Below are positions 14,851-23,653 of a stretch of 40,832 nucleotides of DNA, one piece after another. Source of the stretch: Planctomycetaceae bacterium (GTDB taxonomy: Bacteria > Planctomycetota > Planctomycetia > Pirellulales > Thermoguttaceae); NCBI GenBank assembly GCA_031289675.1, contig JAITOZ010000215.1:1-40832 (forward strand), given 5' to 3'. Position 1 is the first letter of the stretch; every line of letters begins with the position of its first letter. The notes beneath the pieces are model-generated. The model searched no databases. It was not told where the DNA came from and worked only from the letters and a program-made list of their open reading frames with translations. Both the position numbers and the translations under genes were made by a program.

Positions 14851-17562
14851 ATGAATACCAACGTCATCTACTCCGTTTTCAAACGCAATTTCTTCGGATA
14901 CCTCGCTAATCCGACCGGCTACGTTTTCATCTGCGTTTTCGTTCTGTTAAGTTCCGTCGCCGCCTTTTTGACCGATGAATTTTTTAACGCTAACCTTGCC
15001 AACCTCGACCAACTCAACGTTTGGTTTCCCCTGATTATGCTCGTTTTTGTTCCCGCCATCACGATGGGAATTTGGGCAGACGAACGCCGTCAGGGAACCG
15101 ATGAAATTCTCCTGACGATTCCGGCAAGCGACTTTGACATCGTTATTGGTAAATTCAAAGCCGCCGTCAGCATTTATGCCGTCTCCCTGCTCTTTTCGCT
15201 TATCTGCAATTTTCTGATACTCAAATATCTCGGCACGCCGGACATCGGATTGTTCCTTTGTACCTATCTCGGCTATTTTTTCATCGGTGTTGCGATGATT
15301 GCCGTCGGGATGAGTGCCTCGTTTTTGACCGGCAACCTGACGGTCGCCTACATTCTCGGTGCCGTCTTTAATACGCCGCTCATTGCCTTACAATGGTTCG
15401 GCTTTTCCGATACAAAAATTCCGCTGCAAAGTTTCAGCATCCCGTCCCAATTTGAGCCCTTTGGACGCGGTATCTTCTGCGTTTCCGGTATCGTGTATTT
15501 TCTCGCCGTTACCGGCATTATGCTCTATTTAAGTATGGTTTTTATCAGCAGACGGCACTGGACGGCGCGGCATCAATTTTCCGGTACCGTGCATTTCACA
15601 CTGCGGGCGGTTTCACTGCTCGTCATCGTTTTAAGTCTCGTCTTTCTGTTCCGGCAGCACGATTTACGCGCCGATTTAACCGAAGAAAAGTTAAGCACCT
15701 TATCGCCGGAAGCAAAAAAACTGTTACAGGAATTGAAGCCGCAATACCCCGTTGTTATCGAGGCGTTTTTGAGTGCCGATGTACCGGAATCCCATACGCC
15801 AACCAAACACGACATTGTTTCCATTCTTGACGAAATTCAGTCGATTTGCGGTAAAAATGTGTCCGTGCGTCCGCATTACAATATGAAACCGAACACCGAA
15901 GAAGCGTTAATCGCCAATCAGCGTTTTGATATTAAACCGCAGGACGTTTCGTTCGCTGCCCGAGGCAAACGGGAATTCAAAAGCATCTTTCTCGGTGTTG
16001 CGCTGCGGAGCGGCTTGCACTCGCTGAATCTGCCGTTCATTGACCGGGGACTGTCCGTCGAATACGAATTGGTACACGCTTTGTGCAGTGTTACAGCACC
16101 GCAAAAGAAACGTATCGGCATTTTGAAGACCGATGCGCCTCTCTACGGACGCTTTGATATGCAGACGTTCTCAATGTCGCCGCCGTGGCAAATTGTTGAG
16201 GAATTACAAAAACAATATGATGTTGTTGAGGTGGATCCGTCGCAGCCGATTGGAGAGAAATACGATGCACTCGTTGCAGTTCAGCCTTCGGCGATGGGGG
16301 ATGCGGAATTGACGAACTTTGTCAAAGCGGTAAAGAGCGGTCAGCCGACCGTGATTTTTGAAGACCCGCTGCCGGTGTATGTTCGGGGCGTGCCGGGAAC
16401 TGCCGAACCGCGTCAACAGGGCGGCAATCCGATGATGATGCGGGGGGGACAGCAGCCGAAGGGAAACATCGAGCCGCTCTGGGATGTTCTCGGCGTATTT
16501 CTGGAACCGTCGCAAGCCGTTTGGCAAGACTATTCGCCGATACGGAAATTGCAGCAGATTCCCAAAGGATTCGTTTTTCTTGACCGGAGTCTCGCCGCAG
16601 AAAAGAAACTGCCGTTTAGTACCGATGATTCGGTAACGGCGGCGTTACAATATATGATGATGCCTTTTCCCGGTCGGATTGTTAAGAATCCGTCGGCAAA
16701 AGACGCTGGGGGGATAACGGCTCTCCCGCTGTTAACAACGTTCCACCAGCCGGCAGGCATCGTTTTGACGCAGGCGGTAATGCAGGGGCTGCGGGACGGG
16801 TCTTGGGAGCGGCAGTGCATTCAGGAAAATACGCCGGAAAATCTGGCAATGCGGATTACCGGCGAGTTACTCCCGCCGCCGGCAGGCGAGTTGAAAGAAG
16901 GAGAAACGCCGAAAAAGCCGGAACCGGTCAAAATCAGCGTGCTGCTTGTTGCGGACATTGATTTGCTCTCGGATATGCTCTTTAACTTGCGGAAAATCGG
17001 CAACGAACCGGGGTCGGGCATTAACCTGAACTTCGATAACGTAACCTTTGTTCTCAATGCGATAGACAGCATTGCGGGAGATGACCGTTTCCTTACCGTT
17101 CGTAACAGGAGACCGAAACACCGGACGCTTTCCAAGTTTGATGAAATGACGGACGGTATCCGCAAAAAAACGAACGATGACCGCAAGCGGCTCCAAGACG
17201 AGTTTGAAACGAAGGTTGCTGCCGAAGAAAAGGAATTGGAAAACCAGATGAAGAAACTGGAATCGGAGTATAAATCTGGTATGGTTAATGAAGATGAAGT
17301 TGTCCGCAAGGTTTTGACGGCAAAGACGGCGGCAGAGAAGCGTTTGGAAACGGCAAAAGAGAAGTCCCAGCGGGAATTGAACATTCAATTAGAGAAGGCG
17401 GATGTGGAATTGAATGAATACATCCGTAAGGTTCAGGGATATTATAAATTTTGGGCAGTAACACTGCCGCCGATACCGCCGCTGCTGATAGCCTTCGGAG
17501 TATTCTTTGTCAGACGGGTCAGGGAGCGGGAAGGAATCCCCGCCAGCCGCCGGCGGAAATAG
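14851..17562 (+). CDS. GldF-GldG-like ABC transporter permease/auxiliary fusion protein
   Basis: Large membrane protein combining an ABC-2 permease domain (residues 1-245, six hydrophobic helices, with the conserved MGIWADERRQGTDEILLT segment) with a GldG/ABC_transp_aux domain (about 265-740). That domain starts with a helix followed by DLTEEKLSTLSPEAKKLL, typical of GldG. Residues about 770-865 are highly charged and predicted coiled coil, and a final helix near 872-892 is followed by a basic tail. In Bacteroidetes the GldA/F/G complex is tied to gliding; in other phyla fused forms are ABC exporters of unknown cargo. The partner ATPase is not in this window. Residues about 525-545 are a Gly/Met/Gln-rich loop. 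It starts 33 bases downstream of the start predicted from its promoter and is followed by mtaB. Confidence 0.88.
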   Translation: MNTNVIYSVFKRNFFGYLANPTGYVFICVFVLLSSVAAFLTDEFFNANLANLDQLNVWFPLIMLVFVPAITMGIWADERRQGTDEILLTIPASDFDIVIGKFKAAVSIYAVSLLFSLICNFLILKYLGTPDIGLFLCTYLGYFFIGVAMIAVGMSASFLTGNLTVAYILGAVFNTPLIALQWFGFSDTKIPLQSFSIPSQFEPFGRGIFCVSGIVYFLAVTGIMLYLSMVFISRRHWTARHQFSGTVHFTLRAVSLLVIVLSLVFLFRQHDLRADLTEEKLSTLSPEAKKLLQELKPQYPVVIEAFLSADVPESHTPTKHDIVSILDEIQSICGKNVSVRPHYNMKPNTEEALIANQRFDIKPQDVSFAARGKREFKSIFLGVALRSGLHSLNLPFIDRGLSVEYELVHALCSVTAPQKKRIGILKTDAPLYGRFDMQTFSMSPPWQIVEELQKQYDVVEVDPSQPIGEKYDALVAVQPSAMGDAELTNFVKAVKSGQPTVIFEDPLPVYVRGVPGTAEPRQQGGNPMMMRGGQQPKGNIEPLWDVLGVFLEPSQAVWQDYSPIRKLQQIPKGFVFLDRSLAAEKKLPFSTDDSVTAALQYMMMPFPGRIVKNPSAKDAGGITALPLLTTFHQPAGIVLTQAVMQGLRDGSWERQCIQENTPENLAMRITGELLPPPAGELKEGETPKKPEPVKISVLLVADIDLLSDMLFNLRKIGNEPGSGINLNFDNVTFVLNAIDSIAGDDRFLTVRNRRPKHRTLSKFDEMTDGIRKKTNDDRKRLQDEFETKVAAEEKELENQMKKLESEYKSGMVNEDEVVRKVLTAKTAAEKRLETAKEKSQRELNIQLEKADVELNEYIRKVQGYYKFWAVTLPPIPPLLIAFGVFFVRRVREREGIPASRRRK

Positions 17563-17574
17563 GGAATTGTCAAT

Positions 17575-17594
17575 GCGGGGAGGGCTGCCCCCGC
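17575..17594 (+). terminator. GC-rich hairpin between the ABC fusion gene and mtaB
   Basis: GCGGGG (17575-17580) pairs with CCCCGC (17589-17594) around an 8-base loop, 12 bases beyond the stop of the ABC gene. There is no T-run, so termination may be partial or Rho-dependent, or the hairpin may just protect the 3' end. Confidence 0.4.
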
Positions 17595-17677
17595 TCTTGC
17601 GCACGGATTATGACGCAATACATAATCCGAAAAAACATTTGGGTATTCGCGGCAAAGTTAGTTACGGAACAAGTATA

Positions 17678-19012
17678 ATGCCCTGTTTTCGTTTGTACAC
17701 TCTCGGCTGCAAAGTGAACCGTTATGAAACCGAATGCATCCGAACCGGCTTAATCAAGTACGGTTATAGCGAAGCCGAAGACGAACAAGCCGCCGACATC
17801 GTTGTTGTCAATACGTGTGCCGTTACCGCCGAAAGCGATGCAAAGAGCCGGAAAATCGTACGTAAACTCATCAAAGAAAATGCCGGCGCAGAAGTTATCG
17901 TTACCGGATGCAGTGTAACACATCAGCCCGATGCCTTCCTCAATATCGGCGGTGTTACAAAAATCATTCCCGATAAAAAACATTTGCCGGACTTTATCAG
18001 GCAACTTGCGCAGGCACAAGGAATCAATGCAGACACAATCACAGAGAACATAACAGGTATTGAACGTTTCGGCGAACGGCACAGGGCATTCGTTAAAGTA
18101 CAGGACGGTTGTATTCTCGGCTGTTCGTATTGTATTATCCCGAAAGTCCGCCCGATACTTTACAGCAGACCGATGGACGAGGTTCTCGGCGAAATCAGAA
18201 CCTTATCGAATAACGGCTATCGGGAAATGGTTCTCACGGGGATTCATCTCGGACACTACGGGCGTGAGAAGGGGAAGGCGGCAGCGGATTGTCTCGCTGC
18301 GTTAGTGAAACAGGTTGCGGTGTTGGACGCACCGCTGCGTCTGCGTTTGTCGAGTTTGGAAGCCGTCGAGGTTTCCGACGAATTGATTGACGTGATGCGT
18401 GCTTATCCTGACCGGATATGTCCGCATCTGCATTTGTCGATGCAAAGCGGCAGCGACGCTGTTTTACGCCGGATGAAACGGCGCTGGGCAGGCAGCCGGT
18501 TCGTTGAGCGGTGCGTTGAAATTGCAGGACACTTTGACCGCTTGGCATTGTCAACGGACGTTATCGTTGGTTTTCCGGGTGAAACGGACACGGATTTTGA
18601 AGCAACTTGCGAAGCAGTCAGGCAACTGCGGTTCAGTAAAGTCCATATTTTTCGTTACAGTCCCCGCGAAGGTACAGAGGCGGCAGCGTTCACGGACATT
18701 GTTCCCGCGCCGGTTCAAAAAGAGCGGGCGGCACAACTCGGTGGAATTGCCGAACGGCTGCGTCAGGAATATGCCGCTTCGTTGGTCGGAATGCACGAAA
18801 CCGTTTTGATGGAAACGCCGTTGAGCGGCACGTCGAGCCGGTATATCAATGTCCGTTTGAGTCAGCGGCAAAGAACGGGCGGACTTGTTGCTGTTACGAT
18901 AACCGGCGCGCATCGTGAATTTTGCCGAGCCGAAACGGTAAATCTTCAACAATGTCCAGACCGTTCGACAGGAACACCCGAACGCGGACAATCCAGTGAA
19001 TTTTCACGATAA
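17678..19012 (+). CDS. mtaB: tRNA t6A37 methylthiotransferase MtaB
   Basis: Radical-SAM enzyme that methylthiolates N6-threonylcarbamoyladenosine at tRNA position 37. The N-terminal UPF0004 domain starts TLGCKVNRYE and supplies the auxiliary-cluster cysteines Cys11, Cys47 and Cys78. The radical-SAM motif CILGCSYC gives Cys145, Cys149 and Cys152. A TRAM-like segment closes the protein (about 370-420). The LGCKVN opening separates MtaB from MiaB and RimO. I chose the ATG at 17678 since it places the motif at residue 9; the frame is open back to 17507 but that part lies in the previous gene's end. The last 24 residues look non-conserved and run into a convergent gene, giving a 119-base overlap. 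Confidence 0.93.
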   Translation: MPCFRLYTLGCKVNRYETECIRTGLIKYGYSEAEDEQAADIVVVNTCAVTAESDAKSRKIVRKLIKENAGAEVIVTGCSVTHQPDAFLNIGGVTKIIPDKKHLPDFIRQLAQAQGINADTITENITGIERFGERHRAFVKVQDGCILGCSYCIIPKVRPILYSRPMDEVLGEIRTLSNNGYREMVLTGIHLGHYGREKGKAAADCLAALVKQVAVLDAPLRLRLSSLEAVEVSDELIDVMRAYPDRICPHLHLSMQSGSDAVLRRMKRRWAGSRFVERCVEIAGHFDRLALSTDVIVGFPGETDTDFEATCEAVRQLRFSKVHIFRYSPREGTEAAAFTDIVPAPVQKERAAQLGGIAERLRQEYAASLVGMHETVLMETPLSGTSSRYINVRLSQRQRTGGLVAVTITGAHREFCRAETVNLQQCPDRSTGTPERGQSSEFSR

Positions 19013-19304
19013 TTCCGGGATAGGAAAGCGGCGTGTTCGGCAGGACGGCAGCGAATCTGCCGGGTCGGCGCGGGTCAATCCAATCGCCCTTTTCGATGTC
19101 GTAACGCCAAAAACGGTGTACACCGAAATCTTCGCTGCCCTTGCCTGTCGTGTACCAGAGAACAGAACATTCGAGCGATTGAATATCATCGCCGCCGATA
19201 TTATCGACGTAATAACTGCCGGCAAGCGTTTCACCGGGCATATAAAGCCTGCTTCCGCGTCCGTCTAATACAATCCGTATCAGCGAAGATTCTATCCGTT
19301 CCAT
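18894..19304 (-). CDS. Hypothetical arrestin-like/beta-sandwich protein
   Basis: I recognise only a general resemblance to small arrestin-N/beta-sandwich proteins: strand-turn-strand segments such as YMPGETLAGSYYVDN, ECSVLWYTTGKG, then NTPLSYPGIIVKIHWIVRVRV. There is no signal peptide, membrane segment or catalytic motif, so a cytoplasmic binding role is likely. The product is 136 residues. Its start at 19304 overlaps the end of the thioesterase gene by 13 bases, which argues for co-translation. Its 3' end overlaps mtaB, read the other way, by 119 bases. The convergent overlap and translational coupling support it being real, but the function is unknown. Confidence 0.7.
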   Translation of the reverse strand: MERIESSLIRIVLDGRGSRLYMPGETLAGSYYVDNIGGDDIQSLECSVLWYTTGKGSEDFGVHRFWRYDIEKGDWIDPRRPGRFAAVLPNTPLSYPGIIVKIHWIVRVRVFLSNGLDIVEDLPFRLGKIHDARRLS

Positions 19305-19696
19305 TGTTCTAATTCACTGCGGACGGCTGCCGGTATCGGGTTTGATTTTTTCGTTGTAAAATTGTAACACACCAGAACGAGATGTCCTTTACTGCAAAGT
19401 ATCCCGTCCTGATAAGATTCCTGCTCAACGTGAAAAGAACTTTTACCGATGTGCGGAACCCAAGTGTTGACGGTCAGCACCTTGCCGATGAGCGTTTCCG
19501 CAATATAATCGACCTGCATACTCGCCATCACAAGGAACAATCCCTGATGATGCCGAACGACTTCAAAGTCCGGCGCAAACAGTTGGTAAACCGGTCTCCG
19601 CCCGATTTCAAACCAGCGGACGGTTGCCTGATAATTACTGTGTCCGAGTGCATCACTGTCGCTGAATTGCGGCTGTATTTCCGTTTCAAGTTTCAT
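19292..19696 (-). CDS. Hotdog-fold acyl-CoA thioesterase
   Basis: Cytoplasmic thioesterase of the 4-hydroxybenzoyl-CoA/YbgC-like hotdog family, hydrolysing an acyl-CoA or acyl-carrier thioester. The sequence opens with QPQFSDSDALGHSNYQATVRW; the conserved D-x-D-x-xGH-xN segment carries the catalytic Asp. It continues with the long helix WFEIGRRPVYQLF and the strands VDYIAETLIGKVLTVNTWV and SSFHVEQESY. The 134-residue length is typical. I chose the ATG at 19696; an upstream in-frame start at 19705 adds only three residues. Its stop overlaps the start of the arrestin-like gene. The substrate cannot be inferred. Confidence 0.87.
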   Translation of the reverse strand: MKLETEIQPQFSDSDALGHSNYQATVRWFEIGRRPVYQLFAPDFEVVRHHQGLFLVMASMQVDYIAETLIGKVLTVNTWVPHIGKSSFHVEQESYQDGILCSKGHLVLVCYNFTTKKSNPIPAAVRSELEQWNG

Positions 19697-19752
19697 TGAT
19701 AACAATACGGTTACGATAATGTACGGTAATGTAACGATAAAATACCGCAGCG

Positions 19753-21078
19753 TTACCGCCGATTGCCGTTTTTCTTCGGTTCATACGGATGATTACGTTT
19801 GTTGAGAACCTTTGCTGTAACAATTTTATCCAATTCAGGTATCTTTGCGTCTTTATCCGCGGGGTCAACGCGCTGAATGTCCGCCAACACCTCCATTCCT
19901 TCTGCAACCCGTCCGAAAACGGTGTGCTTTCCGTCAAGGAAAGATGTCGGAACGAACGTTAAAAAGAATTGCGAACCGTTTGTGTTCTGTCCTGCATTCG
20001 CCATACTAATCGACCCGCGGAAGTGCTTCCGCATTTTAGGGTACTTCGGTCCGCATTCGTCATCAATGTTATAGCCGGGACCGCCGTTGCCGCTGCCTGT
20101 CGGATCTCCGCCCTGCGCCATAAAGAGCGGCAATACCCGATGAAACGGCGTACCGTTGTAGAAACCTCTTTCCGCAAGGCTGATAAAATTCGCAACGGTA
20201 TTCGGTGCCTCGTTTTCAAAAAGTTCCAAAACGATTTTTCCCTTCGTTGTCTCAAACTCTACCCTCGGCAATTTTTGATTAGGGTCTTTTTCTCCCGCCT
20301 CCTTTTCCGATTTGCGGATTTCCCGCTCTTTTGCCCAGTCTATTTGGAAATTCGGCAGCATCTGCATCATCATTTGCAGCGTTCCGGCATTGTCCCGCGC
20401 ATTCTTTCCGCCGCGCTGCTCCATCGATTTGAACACTTTTTCAAGATTTCCCGATTCTTCGGCTTTTTTTAACCACGCTTCGGCTTCGGGTAAATCCATC
20501 GTCAGCAACGCTGCTAATCCGGCATAAGTGTAGAGTCCTGCCGCTTCTTTATCGGTACCTCCTTTGACGAGTTCTTTGAAAATGCGGACAGATTCCTCGT
20601 AATTTTCACGCTGAAAGTCCCAGTCCACTGTCGAATAGAGCAGATTGCTGACAAACGGATTCCGGTTGGGTGCTTCTTTGTGTGCTTCCATCGCCAATTC
20701 GAGCAGTTGCTTATGCAAACCGAGACCTTCCTGATAGAGTTTCGGATATTCTGCGTCAATAGTTTCTTGCCGGTCTGGTTTGGCATCCTGATATTCGATT
20801 TTCAGAGCGGTCAACTTCTTGCCGAGTTCGCGAAACTTGACAAACTCCTGTATGAAAGTCTTATTTTTCGGACCGAGTGCCTCCGCTTCAGCATCGCTTT
20901 GGACGTAGTTGTTCGCTGGCTTCCGGCTGTCATCCGCCCTCTCAACAGGATTGCCGGCCGGGGCATTGGCCTCCGTATTCGTTACCGGCTGTGTTGCCGG
21001 TTTTGGCGGATGCTCATCCGCCGTAAGGAATGAACCGACGAGAAAGGATACCGCAAGGAATGTTACAATGAATCGCAT
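19753..21078 (-). CDS. Secreted cyclophilin-type peptidyl-prolyl isomerase with helical N-domain
   Basis: Exported foldase. A signal peptide (1-20) is followed by a Pro/Asn/Ala-rich linker, then an all-helical TPR-like region (about 65-250: LKKAEESGN, GLYTYAGLAALLTMD). The cyclophilin domain spans about 270-430, with FHRVLPLFMAQGGDP carrying the active-site Phe/Arg, NTNGSQFFLTF, and LDGKHTVFGRV. The core active-site residues are present, so it should be active. It would help fold exported proteins outside the cytoplasmic membrane. At 441 residues it is about twice the basic domain because of the helical part. A TATAAA lies 5 bases before the ATG, hinting at a very short leader. Confidence 0.92.
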   Translation of the reverse strand: MRFIVTFLAVSFLVGSFLTADEHPPKPATQPVTNTEANAPAGNPVERADDSRKPANNYVQSDAEAEALGPKNKTFIQEFVKFRELGKKLTALKIEYQDAKPDRQETIDAEYPKLYQEGLGLHKQLLELAMEAHKEAPNRNPFVSNLLYSTVDWDFQRENYEESVRIFKELVKGGTDKEAAGLYTYAGLAALLTMDLPEAEAWLKKAEESGNLEKVFKSMEQRGGKNARDNAGTLQMMMQMLPNFQIDWAKEREIRKSEKEAGEKDPNQKLPRVEFETTKGKIVLELFENEAPNTVANFISLAERGFYNGTPFHRVLPLFMAQGGDPTGSGNGGPGYNIDDECGPKYPKMRKHFRGSISMANAGQNTNGSQFFLTFVPTSFLDGKHTVFGRVAEGMEVLADIQRVDPADKDAKIPELDKIVTAKVLNKRNHPYEPKKNGNRR

Positions 21079-21112
21079 ATAGTTTTATAGTTGTTAGGGG
21101 ATATTGAAATTC

Positions 21113-21137
21113 AGCCGCTTTTCCGCAGCGGCTCTGA
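21113..21137 (-). terminator. Hairpin with TCAGAGCCG box downstream of the nuclease pseudogene
   Basis: AGCCGCT (21113-21119) and AGCGGCT (21127-21133) form a 7-bp stem with a 7-base loop. Read on the minus strand it starts TCAGAGCCG and is followed by GAATTTC. It lies directly behind the stop of the pseudogene and upstream of the cyclophilin gene. It belongs to the set of four related hairpins. Confidence 0.6.
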
Positions 21138-21142
21138 TTTTA

Positions 21143-21871
21143 CTACCGCACGAGTTGCCGGAAGTCTTTTACGTTTTCGCAGGTAACCGCCGCCTGCAAG
21201 AACGAATCGAGTGCCGTCAGGTCGCTCAAAGACCGAATACTCTTTTCAGTGTTTTGGGGACGGAGGGAATCGGGTGCGCGAAACCGTTATCACCGCATTG
21301 GCTTTTTCGCGGATTGTTCCCCGCTCTTCGCCGAGTAATTTCCATTTTGCGGCAACGCCTGCTTCCTCCATCGCCTCATCAAATGTCTTTCTGCGCATAT
21401 CTTGTATCTCCTGAAATATAAAAAATTTGCTTGAAGGATCTGGAAGGATAACGTGCCGATAAACTCTCATCTGCGGTACAGCGTGACGCTTTTCCCCCGC
21501 GGTAATCATCTTGTCCATTCGGGAAACTGTTAAATCGCCCCGCAAAGAGCCGAGCCAAAGGTTTTCGTCTTCCGGTAATTCGTTAGTGACAATCATTTGA
21601 GCAGGACAAGTATCACCCTCAATCCCATCAATTCCTTGTTCCTTACTGACCATTTTATACCATTGAGACAAATTTTGCAGCAACTTTTTCGGTTTTTTCA
21701 AAACTGCAATGCTCACCGATATGTCTGTAACGGCAACTTTTTGTTCGGCGGCATAGAGCCGGCTGTAACACTGTGCCTCAAAAAAGCCGGATGCCAAACA
21801 ATACGTTTCATTGGGGGGGGGATATTATCTGTTTACGGAGACGAATGCTGAAGCGGCATCACAAGCGGTTT
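21143..21871 (-). pseudogene. Frameshifted PD-(D/E)XK nuclease (Rpn/transposase-like family) remnant
   Basis: Only the C-terminal half of a PD-(D/E)XK-type 'Rpn/putative transposase' family protein is recognisable. The open part (21246 to about 21797) includes VTDISVSIAV, PAQMIVTNELPEDENLWLGS and FDEAMEEAG. Three breaks are visible. At the 5' side the matching frame contains a TAA just before a run of nine C/G (21823-21831). At the 3' side the frame changes within RTRFP, continues as PSVPKTLK one frame over, then as SIRSLSDLTALDSFL two frames over, to a TAG at 21143. The catalytic half is absent, cut off near the 3' end of yicC. It cannot make a functional nuclease. Full relatives tend to be multicopy and mobile, consistent with a decayed insertion. 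Confidence 0.8.
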
Positions 21872-21882
21872 AATTATCCGTT

Positions 21883-22785
21883 TTATTCCACATTCTGCAC
21901 CATTTCGCGAATCTTTTCGATGACGTTTTTTATTTCAACGACCTGTGTCGTGATGCGGGCATCGTTCGCCTTTGCCCCCATCGTGTTTGTCTCCCGAAGC
22001 AATTCCTGCGTCAGAAAATCAAGTTTGCGACCGGCACTGTCCTTGCCGTTGAGAAATGCCGCAAATTGTTCCAAATGCGATTTGAAACGGACAATTTCTT
22101 CGGAAATATCACAGCGGTCAGCAAACAGGGCAACTTCACGAATCAAGTCGGCATCGTTGAGCGTCAAATTTTGTTCTGCCGTAAGAAAATCCATCCGCTC
22201 TTTAAGCCTTTGACGGTAAAGCGGGGCAAGCAGCGGGGCGGTCTCTTCAATACTGCCGGCAAGTTCCCGCAACGTGTCGAGGTTGGACGATAAATCTCTC
22301 GCCATTGCTTCACCCTCTGTCCGCCGCATTGTTTGCAGGGCTTTCAATGCCTGATGTACCGCTTGTTCAACGAGCCGCCAAAGAGCATCGGCAACCTTGC
22401 TGCCGGAATCATCAACAGTCATATCTGCCGTTTCAGTCACACCGGGCAGATGCAGCAATCTTTCCAGCGGAGGAGCGTATCCCGTTTGTCCCAGACTTTT
22501 TGCAATGCTGATAATTTGCTCAAAATAATTTTGAACAACAGCAGCAGAAATCCGGTAATCGGCAGCACTGTGTTCTCTGCGGATACGGATAACCGCTGTA
22601 AGAGTACCGCGTTCGACAACGTTACGGAGAAGGGACTCTACTCTCGATTCGAAAACAGAATAACCGTCGGTGAACCGCAGAGACAACTTGAAATAGCGGT
22701 TATTAACGCTCTTCAATTCAACGGAAACAGAAGTGCCGCCGTCCTGCAACGCTGCGGCACCGAAACCGGTCATACTGTATAACAT
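21883..22785 (-). CDS. yicC: YicC/YloC family endoribonuclease
   Basis: Cytoplasmic RNA-processing protein of the YicC family; members are endoribonucleases tied to stationary-phase survival and sRNA turnover. The hallmark N-terminus MLYSMTGFG is followed by VELKSVNNRYFKLSLRF, and the C-terminal DUF1732 domain includes FLTQELLRETNTMGAKAND and VEIKNVIEKIREMVQNVE. The length (300 residues) and both domains are standard, with nothing missing. It stands alone, between the PEP-CTERM gene and the nuclease pseudogene, on the minus strand. Confidence 0.93.
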   Translation of the reverse strand: MLYSMTGFGAAALQDGGTSVSVELKSVNNRYFKLSLRFTDGYSVFESRVESLLRNVVERGTLTAVIRIRREHSAADYRISAAVVQNYFEQIISIAKSLGQTGYAPPLERLLHLPGVTETADMTVDDSGSKVADALWRLVEQAVHQALKALQTMRRTEGEAMARDLSSNLDTLRELAGSIEETAPLLAPLYRQRLKERMDFLTAEQNLTLNDADLIREVALFADRCDISEEIVRFKSHLEQFAAFLNGKDSAGRKLDFLTQELLRETNTMGAKANDARITTQVVEIKNVIEKIREMVQNVE

Positions 22786-22833
22786 CAGGGGTCCAGAGAC
22801 GCGAACGCAAGTCCGCAGTCTTTATTTAATGAA

Positions 22834-22859
22834 CCGTTATCTTGGCGTAACGGCTCTGA
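22834..22859 (-). terminator. Hairpin with TCAGAGCCG box downstream of the PEP-CTERM gene
   Basis: CCGTTA (22834-22839) and TAACGG (22848-22853) form a 6-bp stem with an 8-base loop. The minus strand starts TCAGAGCCG ten bases beyond the PEP-CTERM stop and ends in TTCATTAAATAAAG. A weak T-content tail follows. One of four related hairpins. Confidence 0.6.
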
Positions 22860-22868
22860 AAAATTTGA

Positions 22869-23573
22869 CTATTTCTTGCTGCGCCGTCTTGCCAAACCAA
22901 GTCCCGCCAAGGCTAAACCGAGAATCAACATCGTTGCCGGTTCGGGCGTTTGCGTTCTAATCCCGGAATGTTCTGCGTCAAAGACCAAGCCGAATCTCAT
23001 ATAATTGACATTGATGACGTTCGTGAAATCGAATGTAAACGACAGGTCAAGGTCTCCCTCTCCAATACCCGTACCGCCAAGCACAGAATTCGGGTTAAGA
23101 ACTATTTCAAACCAGCCGCCCTGCGGTGTCAATGCAAAGTCAACCGCTTTGCCGCCCACAGCGATAGACGTAACCGCCGTCTGGGAAAGGACGTGAAGGG
23201 ATGCAATGTGTGCGCTGGCGGTCAGAGGGGTCTCCCACACCTTTTCCACATTGAACGTGGTGCTGAATGTGTAGGTTGTGTTGAAATCAGGGGTACTCGG
23301 CTTGCCTCCCGCCTCATAGAAACCGAAAGTTCCGTACGGATTGTCCGCAGTAACAAGACCTTCATCGGTGTCGTTCTTAAAGGAAACCGATTGGGCTTGT
23401 CCGTTGCCGATGGCGAGCGTCCACTTGTCCGAATTTTCGGCGGTGGTGTCATACAAGCCGGAAACCGCCCAGCCGGAACCCGTGAGAACAAGTTCGCCTT
23501 TAGCGGGGTCAGAAAAAACGGCAAATGCGGTCAGGACAGCAAAAACAGACAGGGGGAAAATTAACTTTTTCAT
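22869..23573 (-). CDS. PEP-CTERM sorting-domain protein
   Basis: Exported surface protein. The N-terminus is a signal peptide (MKKLIFPLSVFAVL..., cleaved around residue 25). The C-terminus has the full exosortase recognition signal: TPEPATM, a hydrophobic helix LILGLALAGLGLA, and a basic RRRSKK tail. The central part (about 35-200) is a beta-rich domain without named relatives, with a segment of the type seen in many planctomycete PEP proteins. The exosortase is not in the window. ATG 23573 has AAAGGTG six bases upstream. A sigma54-like site lies about 85-100 bases upstream. Likely an extracellular or matrix protein; the role is unknown. Confidence 0.92.
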   Translation of the reverse strand: MKKLIFPLSVFAVLTAFAVFSDPAKGELVLTGSGWAVSGLYDTTAENSDKWTLAIGNGQAQSVSFKNDTDEGLVTADNPYGTFGFYEAGGKPSTPDFNTTYTFSTTFNVEKVWETPLTASAHIASLHVLSQTAVTSIAVGGKAVDFALTPQGGWFEIVLNPNSVLGGTGIGEGDLDLSFTFDFTNVINVNYMRFGLVFDAEHSGIRTQTPEPATMLILGLALAGLGLARRRSKK

Positions 23574-23653
23574 AGTATTCACCTTTAACCGGGGTTGGAG
23601 TTAAAACCAAATGAGAATGTCCAAAGCGAATCGACCTCAATGTAGCGGTAGAT

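Noticed and set aside
17674-17680. TATAATG at the mtaB start, looking like a -10 box
   Set aside because: It overlaps the start codon itself, so transcription would begin inside the gene; the ATG is fixed by the conserved TLGCKVN motif.
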